Positions 1-7,273 of a stretch of 64,000 nucleotides of DNA are shown here, one piece after another (within the stretch, counting starts at the first letter, position 1; each line of letters begins with the position of its first letter). The notes beneath the pieces were generated by a model, which did not search any database, was not told the origin of the DNA, and saw nothing but the letters and a program-made list of their open reading frames with translations. The translations under genes and the position numbers were made by a program. Source of the stretch: UBA5158 sp963692955 (lineage in GTDB: Bacteria > Pseudomonadota > Gammaproteobacteria > DSM-16500); NCBI GenBank assembly GCA_963692955.1, contig OY843587.1, positions 1,240,001 through 1,304,000 of the forward strand, in the 5' to 3' direction.

Positions 1-1
1 T

Positions 2-268
2 ATGAAGAAAATGCAACTAGTGATGGGTATGGCGGCAGGTTTCTTTGTCGTGACGTCTGCGTTTGCAGCTACGTCATCAACCACGACAACCACACCTACC
101 GGTCCAGGCTCTGCTCAAGTGACGACGGATTCTAATTCGGGCACCACGACAGCGACTACGACACAACCGACTTCTTCGAGTACGACAACCACCGATCAAA
201 ATGGAAATTCAACGACGATGACTGGCCCAAGCCAAAACACGCAAACTACGACAACTCAATCTAACTAA
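2..268 (+). CDS. Small secreted Ser/Thr-rich low-complexity protein
   Basis: An 88-residue protein. The first 22 residues form a signal peptide: Lys at positions 2 and 3, a hydrophobic core, and a likely signal peptidase I site after Ala-Phe-Ala. The mature part is almost only Thr, Ser, Gln, Asn and Gly, with runs of Thr, no Cys and no recognisable domain. The ATG lies one base inside the window, so its ribosome binding site and promoter cannot be judged. A rho-independent terminator follows 54 bases downstream, so it may be a single-gene unit or the end of one. Export is inferred from the signal peptide; function is unknown. Such Thr-rich tails are often disordered. Confidence 0.7.
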   Translation: MKKMQLVMGMAAGFFVVTSAFAATSSTTTTTPTGPGSAQVTTDSNSGTTTATTTQPTSSSTTTTDQNGNSTTMTGPSQNTQTTTTQSN

Positions 269-321
269 TTAGCTTTAGGTTAGTTAAGGCAGGTGCTTTT
301 GTGCATCTTGTGCGGTGTAGT

Positions 322-350
322 AAAAAAAACCCTGCTCATGCAGGGTTTTT
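322..350 (+). terminator. Rho-independent terminator
   Basis: CCCTGC (330-335), loop TCAT, GCAGGG (340-345), followed by five T and preceded by a run of A, so it could also work in reverse. It separates the small secreted protein from pepN. Confidence 0.85.
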
Positions 351-387
351 CATTTCCGCGAATAGAAAGGAGTAAGGACAATAACTT

Positions 388-3018
388 ATGAAAAATGCAA
401 ATCCCCAACAAATTAACCGCGCTGATTATTCCGTCCCCCCCTACTTAATTGATAAAATAGATTTAGACTTTGAATTAGGTGAGGTCGTGACGCTAGTCAC
501 GTCGCACTTAATCATAAAAGCCAATCACGAAGCGGATGCCGTTCCCGCCGATTTAGTATTAATGGGCGACGCCTTAAAGTTAGTGCATGTGAAAGTGAAT
601 GGGAATTTGTTAAAGAAAAATGAATACACCGTCACGCCAGATACGTTGACGTTGCATGCGGTGCCGCCCGATTTTGAATGTGAAATCCAAACTGAAATTA
701 AACCGCAAGAAAACACCGCGTTATCCGGCTTGTATAAATCATCTGGAAATTTCTGCACGCAATGCGAAGCGCAAGGTTTTCGCCGCATCACGTATTATTT
801 AGACCGTCCCGACGTGATGAGCCGTTTTACCACGACCATTACGGCGGATGAAAAGCGTTATCCGATTTTATTATCGAACGGTAACCCCATCGCGCAGGGC
901 AAGAAACCCGGCGGCAAACACTGGGTGAAATGGGAAGACCCATTTAAAAAACCCTGTTATTTATTCGCGTTAGTGGCGGGCGATTTAGAATTTATTGAAG
1001 ATTTTTTTGAAACCGAAGGAAAGCGCCGCATCACGCTGCGCATTTACGTGGAAAAAGGTAACGTCGAAAAATGTGCGCACGCGATGCAGGCATTGAAAAA
1101 AGCCATGCGCTGGGATGAAGTAAATTTTGGCCGTGAATATGATTTAGATATTTATATGATCGTCGCCGTCAGCGATTTCAACATGGGCGCGATGGAAAAC
1201 AAAGGCTTAAATATTTTTAACACCAAATACATTCTCGCGCTGCCGGACACGGCGACGGATGACGATTTTATTCACGTCGAATCGGTGATCGCGCATGAAT
1301 ATTTTCATAATTGGACGGGCAACCGGATTACTTGCCGCGATTGGTTCCAATTAAGTTTGAAAGAAGGTTTGACGATTTTCCGCGACCAGTCATTCACCGC
1401 CGATACCACGTCGAAAACAGTCGCGCGGATTACCGACGTAAATGCGCTGCGCGCCACGCAATTTCCCGAAGATAATGGCCCGTTAGCACATCCGGTGCGG
1501 CCGGAATCTTACATTGAAATAAATAATTTCTACACCGCGACGATTTATAACAAAGGCGCGGAAGTAATCCGCATGATGAAGTCCATGCTCGGCGAAAAAT
1601 TATTCCGTCACGGCATGGATTTGTATTTCAGCCGCCACGATGGCCAAGCGGTGACGATCGAAGATTTTGTTAAAGCCATGGAAGACGCGTCGAAAATCGA
1701 TTTGACCCAATTCCGCTTGTGGTACAGCCAAGCGGGCACGCCAGTATTAACGGTCACCGATTATTATGACGCGGAACAAAAAACTTATTCGTTGACCTTC
1801 AATCAATTTTGCCCCCCGACACCAGGCCAGCCGGAGAAAAAACCTTTTCATATTCCTGTGAAATTAGGTTTGCTAGACCAATCCGGAAAACAATTAACCA
1901 TTGAAATGCCATTGCTACATATCAAAGATACGACAGACACAGTAGAGTTTAAAAATATTCACGCGCAGCCGATTCCATCGTTGCTGCGTGGTTTTTCCGC
2001 GCCGGTGAAATTGCACTATGATTACGCGGACGCGGCGCTGCAAACGTTGTTCGAACATGATACGGATACGTTTAACCGTTGGGAAGCGGGGCAAAAATAT
2101 TCTCTCAATGTGTTAATGCGCTTAGTCGCAAGCCAGCAGAAAAAACAAAAACTCAAAGCGCCGCGCGAATTTTTAACCGCATTCACGCATGTGTTGGCGG
2201 CGCGTCACGACGATAAACTATTATTGGCGGACATGTTGACGCTGCCATCAGAAAAATATTTATCACAGCAAATGGATGTGATAGATACTGACGCGATCCA
2301 CGCCGCGCGCGAATTTTTATTATTAGAAATCGCCAAGCACAATAAAGAATTATTGCTAAAGCTGTATCATGAAAATGATGACTCGGCCAAACCGTATGAA
2401 TTTTCGATGACGGCGCTGGGGCGCAGACGCTTGAAGAATTTATGTCTATTTTATTTGATGCTGCTGCCGGACGCTAACATCCATAAAAATTTAGGCATGG
2501 CGCAGTTTGACAATGCGCTCACCAGTAATATGACTGACACCATGGGCGCGTTACGCTGTTTGGTAAATGTCGACAGCCCCTTACGCGAAGAAGCGCTAGA
2601 TAAATTCTATGAAGCTTGGAAACATGACCAGTTAGTATTGGATAAATGGTTCGCGATCCAAGCCATGAGCAAGCTGCCTGATACCATTCAAAACGTCACG
2701 AATTTGCTGAAACACGCGGCTTTTGATCTCCGCAACCCCAACAAAGTTTACTCGCTGGCGGGCGCGTTCGCGGGTCAAAATCTGTTCCGCTTCCATGCCG
2801 CCAATGGCAAAGGTTATGTATTTCTCGCCGACGTGGTGCAGCAATTGGATGCTTTAAACCCGCAAGGGGCGGCGCGCATCTTACAACCTTTGACAGGATG
2901 GAAACGGTTTGATAAAAAGCGTCAACGCCTGATGTATGCGCAGCTAGAGTCGATTTTCCAAAATAAAAAGATTTCTAGAGACGTATACGAGTTAGTCAGT
3001 AAGAGTTTAACCCAGTAA
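388..3018 (+). CDS. pepN: Aminopeptidase N (M1 family zinc metallopeptidase)
   Basis: This enzyme removes N-terminal amino acids from peptides in the cytoplasm. At 876 residues it matches the E. coli PepN type (about 870). The exopeptidase motif GAMEN is at 267-271. The zinc site HEYFH is at 303-307, with the third ligand Glu326 exactly 18 residues after the second His, giving the complete HExxHx18E pattern. The N-terminal beta domain and the C-terminal alpha-solenoid (from about residue 540) are both present. The start has a strong ribosome binding site, AAGGAGTAAGGA, upstream. fumC follows 16 bases downstream on the same strand, so the two may be co-transcribed. Nothing is truncated. Confidence 0.97.
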   Translation: MKNANPQQINRADYSVPPYLIDKIDLDFELGEVVTLVTSHLIIKANHEADAVPADLVLMGDALKLVHVKVNGNLLKKNEYTVTPDTLTLHAVPPDFECEIQTEIKPQENTALSGLYKSSGNFCTQCEAQGFRRITYYLDRPDVMSRFTTTITADEKRYPILLSNGNPIAQGKKPGGKHWVKWEDPFKKPCYLFALVAGDLEFIEDFFETEGKRRITLRIYVEKGNVEKCAHAMQALKKAMRWDEVNFGREYDLDIYMIVAVSDFNMGAMENKGLNIFNTKYILALPDTATDDDFIHVESVIAHEYFHNWTGNRITCRDWFQLSLKEGLTIFRDQSFTADTTSKTVARITDVNALRATQFPEDNGPLAHPVRPESYIEINNFYTATIYNKGAEVIRMMKSMLGEKLFRHGMDLYFSRHDGQAVTIEDFVKAMEDASKIDLTQFRLWYSQAGTPVLTVTDYYDAEQKTYSLTFNQFCPPTPGQPEKKPFHIPVKLGLLDQSGKQLTIEMPLLHIKDTTDTVEFKNIHAQPIPSLLRGFSAPVKLHYDYADAALQTLFEHDTDTFNRWEAGQKYSLNVLMRLVASQQKKQKLKAPREFLTAFTHVLAARHDDKLLLADMLTLPSEKYLSQQMDVIDTDAIHAAREFLLLEIAKHNKELLLKLYHENDDSAKPYEFSMTALGRRRLKNLCLFYLMLLPDANIHKNLGMAQFDNALTSNMTDTMGALRCLVNVDSPLREEALDKFYEAWKHDQLVLDKWFAIQAMSKLPDTIQNVTNLLKHAAFDLRNPNKVYSLAGAFAGQNLFRFHAANGKGYVFLADVVQQLDALNPQGAARILQPLTGWKRFDKKRQRLMYAQLESIFQNKKISRDVYELVSKSLTQ

Positions 3019-3034
3019 CAAAAAGAGGAATGTT

Positions 3035-4438
3035 ATGACGACAACAACTAAGACCCGCGTCGAATCCGACAGCATGGGTAAAATTGATGTTTCGCAAGAC
3101 GTGTATTGGGGCGCGCAAACTGAGCGTTCGCTACACCATTTTGAAATCGGCTTTGACATTATGCCCGCTGAATTGATCCGCGCGTTTGCGATCTTGAAAA
3201 AAGCGGCGGCGTTTGCGAACGAAGAGTTAGGTTTATTGCCGGCCGATAAAGTTAAATTAATCGCCGCGGCCGCCGACGAAATTATCAGTGGCAAATTGAA
3301 TAATCAATTCCCGCTGCGCATTTGGCAAACCGGCAGCGGCACGCAAACCAATATGAACGTGAATGAAGTGATTTCCAACCGCGCGATTGAAATGGCCGGC
3401 GGTGAGTTAGGCAGCAAAAAACCGATCCATCCAAATGATGACGTTAACCGTTCGCAATCATCGAACGATACTTTCCCCACCGCGATGCACATCGCCGCGG
3501 TTGAAACTGTGACGCACCGCTTATTGCCGTCCGCGAAAAAATTACGGGACGCGTTAGAAGAAAAACGCCGTAAATTCGCGCATTTGATTAAAGTAGGCAG
3601 AACGCATTTGCAAGACGCGGTGCCATTGACGTTGGGACAAGAATTTTCCGGCTACGTCGCGCAAATGGATGCGGCGATGAAAGCGATCGAAGCGACTTTG
3701 CCAGGATTGTATGAATTAGCTTTAGGCGGTACCGCGGTGGGTACCGGTCTAAATTCGCATCCCAAATTCGCGGAACTCGCGGCGAAAAAAATCGCTGAAT
3801 TGACTCAGTTGCCCTTCATCACCGCGCCCAATAAATTTGCGGCGTTAGCGGGGCATGACGCGTTTGTATTCGCGAGCGGCGGTTTGAAAACGTTGGCCTG
3901 CGCCTTGATGAAAATAGCCAATGACGTGCGTTGGTTAGGTTCCGGCCCGCGTTGCGGCTTAGGCGAATTAATTTTACCGGAAAATGAGCCTGGCTCTTCG
4001 ATCATGCCCGGCAAAGTTAATCCGACGCAGTCAGAAGCGCTGACGATGGTATGCGTGCAAGTCATGGGGAATGACACGGCGATAGGTATCGCTGGCTCGC
4101 AGGGCAATTTTGAATTAAATGTGTTTAAACCGGTGATCATTTATAACTTTTTACATTCGGTGCGTTTACTGACTGACTCCATGACGATGTTTAGAGAATT
4201 CTGCATTCAAGATTTAACCGCGGATGAAAAGCGCGTGAAATATAACGTCGATAATTCTTTGATGCTTGTCACAGCGCTCGCGCCTAAGCTTGGTTATGAT
4301 AAAGCCGCGGAAATCGCGCATAAAGCGTTTGTCGATAACACTTCTTTGTTAGAAGCGTGTTTGGCATTGGGCTATTTATCAGAAAAAGAATTTAAAGAAA
4401 TTGTGCGGCCGGAGAATATGGTTGGGTTTGCTAAATAA
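3035..4438 (+). CDS. fumC: Class II fumarate hydratase
   Basis: This enzyme converts fumarate and malate in the citric acid cycle; class II enzymes are iron-independent homotetramers. At 467 residues it has the same length as E. coli FumC. The fumarase/aspartase superfamily signature GSSIMPGKVN is at 320-329. The substrate-binding segments GSGTQTNMN and RSQSSNDTFPTA in the N-terminal half and GRTHLQDAVPLTLGQE in the middle are intact. The superfamily also holds aspartase and argininosuccinate lyase, but length and motifs fit FumC. An AGAGGA ribosome binding site precedes the ATG, and pepN ends 16 bases upstream. Confidence 0.97.
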   Translation: MTTTTKTRVESDSMGKIDVSQDVYWGAQTERSLHHFEIGFDIMPAELIRAFAILKKAAAFANEELGLLPADKVKLIAAAADEIISGKLNNQFPLRIWQTGSGTQTNMNVNEVISNRAIEMAGGELGSKKPIHPNDDVNRSQSSNDTFPTAMHIAAVETVTHRLLPSAKKLRDALEEKRRKFAHLIKVGRTHLQDAVPLTLGQEFSGYVAQMDAAMKAIEATLPGLYELALGGTAVGTGLNSHPKFAELAAKKIAELTQLPFITAPNKFAALAGHDAFVFASGGLKTLACALMKIANDVRWLGSGPRCGLGELILPENEPGSSIMPGKVNPTQSEALTMVCVQVMGNDTAIGIAGSQGNFELNVFKPVIIYNFLHSVRLLTDSMTMFREFCIQDLTADEKRVKYNVDNSLMLVTALAPKLGYDKAAEIAHKAFVDNTSLLEACLALGYLSEKEFKEIVRPENMVGFAK

Positions 4439-4457
4439 GCTATGTTGAGATAAGCGC

Positions 4458-4877
4458 ATGATAATGGAATTGGAATATAAAATTCCTTCTGCTGAAGAGC
4501 TTGAGATTTTGTCTCAAGGTCTTATCAACGCGCTGCCTGCGAACATGACCGCTATCGAGTCTTTCGCTTTTTTTCTCCGTGACGAGAAAAATACGATTCG
4601 CGGCGGCGCTTCTGGCCACTTATTATTTGGATCAATCTACACGCATCTTCTCTGGGTGACAGACGCTTTGCGCGGGCAAGGCCACGGCACTGCGCTAATG
4701 CGTGCCGTGGAAACGCTCGGCCGGAAAAAAAATTGCCGCCTAGCGACTGTTAACACATTCAGTTTCCAAGCACTGCCATTTTACTTAGCCCTTGGTTATC
4801 AAATCGATTTCGAAAGAAAAGGTTATGAGAATAGTGCTACTAATTATTATTTAAGTAAGGCTCTCCAAACAACGTAG
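4458..4877 (+). CDS. GNAT-family N-acetyltransferase
   Basis: A 139-residue protein with the GNAT fold. The acetyl-CoA pyrophosphate-binding loop reads RGQGHGTALM (motif A, R/Q-x-x-G-x-G/A) after a beta strand containing LLWV. A second conserved segment, ALPFYLALGYQ, corresponds to motif B, where GNAT enzymes typically have xxFYxxLGF. The substrate cannot be predicted; these proteins acetylate small molecules, antibiotics or protein N-termini. The start at 4458 is followed by another ATG at 4464, and both are plausible. It lies 19 bases after fumC. The palindromic repeat begins before its stop codon, so the last codons lie in repeat sequence. Confidence 0.85.
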   Translation: MIMELEYKIPSAEELEILSQGLINALPANMTAIESFAFFLRDEKNTIRGGASGHLLFGSIYTHLLWVTDALRGQGHGTALMRAVETLGRKKNCRLATVNTFSFQALPFYLALGYQIDFERKGYENSATNYYLSKALQTT

Positions 4878-4968
4878 CCTGTATGCAGCGTAGCGGAATA
4901 CTGGTTTTTCCATGTTCCGCTACGCTGCAACTATTTCCCGTATTCCGCTGCACTTCATACGGGCTACG
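4873..4968. repeat. Palindromic dispersed repeat, copy 1
   Basis: An imperfect long palindrome. The outer arm at 4873-4901, beginning CGTAGCCTGTATGCAGCG, is nearly the reverse complement of 4940-4968. Inside lies a second, perfect 15-base inverted pair (TGCAGCGTAGCGGAA at 4884-4898 against 4915-4929), so this copy can fold in two ways. A related copy lies at 61723-61793. No transposase is linked. It resembles a REP or MITE-like intergenic element. It touches both neighbours: it overlaps the last codons of the GNAT gene and the stop codon of the small gene on the minus strand. Confidence 0.8.
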
Positions 4969-5173
4969 AGTAACGTAAGCTTCGTAATTCTTGAACTGGC
5001 GCGATATTCCCCAGGCTCCATTTACGAATCGCGTAATATAATTTACGGTTAAACTCACCTTGCGCGTTCTCAGGATTAAATTCTCCGGCGACTTGTTTTA
5101 AGTAACTTAACAACTCTTCGCGATCCATTTTGGTAATTTGATAAATATCTATGTTTCTATTAGCGCGTGTCAT
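4964..5173 (-). CDS. Small conserved-looking hypothetical protein (69 aa)
   Basis: A 69-residue soluble protein, rich in charged residues, without a signal peptide or membrane segment. I do not recognise a family. It is probably real because the ATG is preceded by a good ribosome binding site (AGGAG, seven bases before the start) and because codon use is like that of the neighbours. The sequence looks helical, with an N-terminal stretch DREELLSYLKQV followed by a segment rich in Asn, Lys and Arg. Its stop codon falls inside the palindromic repeat, so the insertion may have reset its C terminus. marC lies upstream on the same strand with a gap of 96 bases. Confidence 0.65.
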   Translation of the reverse strand: MTRANRNIDIYQITKMDREELLSYLKQVAGEFNPENAQGEFNRKLYYAIRKWSLGNIAPVQELRSLRYS

Positions 5174-5269
5174 GTTTAATCTCCTAGTGATGGGAAAAAC
5201 CAGGATAGCGACCGCGCTTAAGTTTGAGAAATCGAAAGAACTTATCTTGATGATAAGATTTTCTGATGA

Positions 5270-5899
5270 TTAGTTCAGGGCTGGAATCAACGCCGTCGCG
5301 CCTTCGGCCATCATGCCAACTGCTAATGACATAATAATCATGCCCATAATGCGGGTAATCACTTTGATGACAGACATACCGACGATGCGCGCGATCGGAT
5401 GACCGAAATACAAAATCATGCACATGGTAAACGCTAGCAAGATGCAAGAGCCTGACATTTCTACTTTATTTAAAAATAACGGGTAGTCGTTAGCCCAAAT
5501 GATGAGCGTGCTGATCGCGCCAGGGCCGATAATTATCGGCAGTGACAAAGGTACGATCGCGATAGAGTCGCGGTCATGCGCCGCTTCATCATCCGCCGGC
5601 GTATGACTAACGGGGCTTTCTTTGGATTGCAACATGGATAAACCGATGATTAGCAGGATGATGCCGCCGGCGAAACGGAACGAGGGAATGGTAATCCCTA
5701 ACCAAGAAAGTAATTCTTCGCCCGACCAGACCGTCACGACCATGATGATAACCATTGCCAAGCCGCATTTTAATGCAATACTGCGCTGCATTTTACGCGA
5801 GAGCTTTTTAGTTAATTCTAAAAAGATAGATAACGAACCGAACGGGTTCATCATCACAATCATCGCTACAATAAATTTTATCGTTACAGCCGCTGACAT
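5270..5899 (-). CDS. MarC-family (UPF0056) integral membrane protein
   Basis: A 209-residue protein with about six hydrophobic segments. The N-terminal motif MNPFGSLSIFLEL matches the NPxG signature of MarC/YchE/YhgN proteins, and a second conserved stretch, LPIIIGPGAISTLI, sits in the middle after a hydrophilic loop (about residues 85-115). The biological role of the family is unsettled; an early link to multiple antibiotic resistance was not upheld. It acts in the inner membrane. A weak hairpin at 5241-5257 lies past the stop codon but lacks a good T tract. The gene is divergent from serC, with 144 bases between the two starts. Confidence 0.9.
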   Translation of the reverse strand: MSAAVTIKFIVAMIVMMNPFGSLSIFLELTKKLSRKMQRSIALKCGLAMVIIMVVTVWSGEELLSWLGITIPSFRFAGGIILLIIGLSMLQSKESPVSHTPADDEAAHDRDSIAIVPLSLPIIIGPGAISTLIIWANDYPLFLNKVEMSGSCILLAFTMCMILYFGHPIARIVGMSVIKVITRIMGMIIMSLAVGMMAEGATALIPALN

Positions 5900-6043
5900 A
5901 ACGCGTCACCATCAAAGTGAAAAAAATATGGGCATATCATAATAAAATAAAGACAATCATGCTAGTTAAAGCTTTCTTTTTTGTGGATGTTTTCACACGG
6001 TACCGTAAAATATCGGCATTAGGAATGAAGTTACGAGGATATC

Positions 6044-7132
6044 ATGGCGAGAATTTATAATTTTGGCGCGGGCCCGGCGATGCTGCCGGAAGCGGTTTTG
6101 CAGCAAGCCCAACAAGAAATGTTGGATTGGCATGGCACTGGCGTCTCGATTATGGAAGTGAGCCACCGCGGTCCGGAATTCAAACAAGTGGTGGAGCAGT
6201 CCGAAGCGGATTTACGTGAACTGATGCACATCCCGAAAAATTATCGCGTGTTGTTTTTGCATGGCGGCGCGACTGCGCATTTCACCATGATTCCGCTGAA
6301 TTTATTCGGTAAAAATAAAACTGCTGATTACATCGATACCGGCATTTGGTCAAAGAAAGCGATCGAAGAAGCCAAGCGCTACGGTAAAGTCAATGTCGCG
6401 GCAACGACTGTCATCACTAGCGACAGCATTTATATTCCCCAGCAAAAAGACTGGAAATTAACGCAAGACGCGGATTTTCTGCATTACACTCCCAATGAAA
6501 CGATCGAAGGTATCGAATTCAATTGGGTGCCTGAGATCGGTGACGTGCCGTTAGTCGGCGATATGTCGTCAATGATCTTGTCGCGGGCGGTGGATGTCAG
6601 CCAATACGGCGTGATATACGCGGGCGCGCAAAAGAATTTAGGCCAAGCCGGCATTTCTGTCGCCATCATCCGTGAAGATTTGTTGAAAGAACCGCTACCG
6701 GAAACGCCAGTGCTTTACAATTACAAATTAGAAGCCGAGAACGGTTCTCTTTACAATACGCCCGCCACCTATGCCTGGTACATCTTAGGGCTCGTGTTGG
6801 CGTGGATGAAGCGCGAGGGCGGAGTAAAACACTTTGATAAGGTCAACCAAAGCAAAGCGAAAAAGCTCTACGCCGCCATCGATCAACATAAAGATTTTTA
6901 CAAAAACAATATCACCGCCGACAGCCGTTCGCGCATGAATGTGATTTTTGATCTCCCCAACCAAGCGTTAATCGATCAGTTTCTTAAGGAGTCCACCGCT
7001 TGTGGATTGGCCTACTTACGTGGCCATCGCGCCGTCGGGGGTATCCGCGCTAGCATTTATAATGCTATGCCAGAGTCTGGGGTAGACGAGTTGGTCAAAT
7101 TTATGACTGAATTTGCACAAAAAAACGCTTAA
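6044..7132 (+). CDS. serC: Phosphoserine aminotransferase
   Basis: This PLP enzyme makes 3-phosphoserine from 3-phosphohydroxypyruvate with glutamate, the second step of serine synthesis; the same enzyme acts in pyridoxine synthesis. It is 362 residues long, as in E. coli. The N-terminal signature FGAGPAMLPEAVL is intact. The PLP lysine is Lys197 in the motif YAGAQKNLGQAG. HRAVGGIRASIYNA near the C terminus is the usual substrate phosphate-binding segment. The start has a good ribosome binding site (ACGAGGATATC). It stands alone, with a divergent marC upstream and a terminator downstream. Confidence 0.97.
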   Translation: MARIYNFGAGPAMLPEAVLQQAQQEMLDWHGTGVSIMEVSHRGPEFKQVVEQSEADLRELMHIPKNYRVLFLHGGATAHFTMIPLNLFGKNKTADYIDTGIWSKKAIEEAKRYGKVNVAATTVITSDSIYIPQQKDWKLTQDADFLHYTPNETIEGIEFNWVPEIGDVPLVGDMSSMILSRAVDVSQYGVIYAGAQKNLGQAGISVAIIREDLLKEPLPETPVLYNYKLEAENGSLYNTPATYAWYILGLVLAWMKREGGVKHFDKVNQSKAKKLYAAIDQHKDFYKNNITADSRSRMNVIFDLPNQALIDQFLKESTACGLAYLRGHRAVGGIRASIYNAMPESGVDELVKFMTEFAQKNA

Positions 7133-7147
7133 CTCTCCTTCCAAAAC

Positions 7148-7188
7148 AGCTATTAATTCAAAGAGTTAATAGCTTTCTTAGTTTTTAT
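7148..7188 (+). terminator. Rho-independent terminator of serC
   Basis: A nine-base A+T-rich stem, AGCTATTAA (7148-7156) with TTAATAGCT (7166-7174), followed by TTTCTTAGTTTTT. It isolates serC from the ankyrin gene cluster. Confidence 0.6.
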
Positions 7189-7273
7189 CCTTTTATTTCA
7201 ATGATTTAATATTTCCTTAATACCAAGTGATTAAAATTGCTACATAAAATATAAAACGAGCGAGAATGATTTC

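Noticed and set aside
5241..5257. Hairpin CTTATC-TTGAT-GATAAG after marC as a terminator
   Set aside because: The stem has only six weak pairs and the T tract on the marC side is interrupted.
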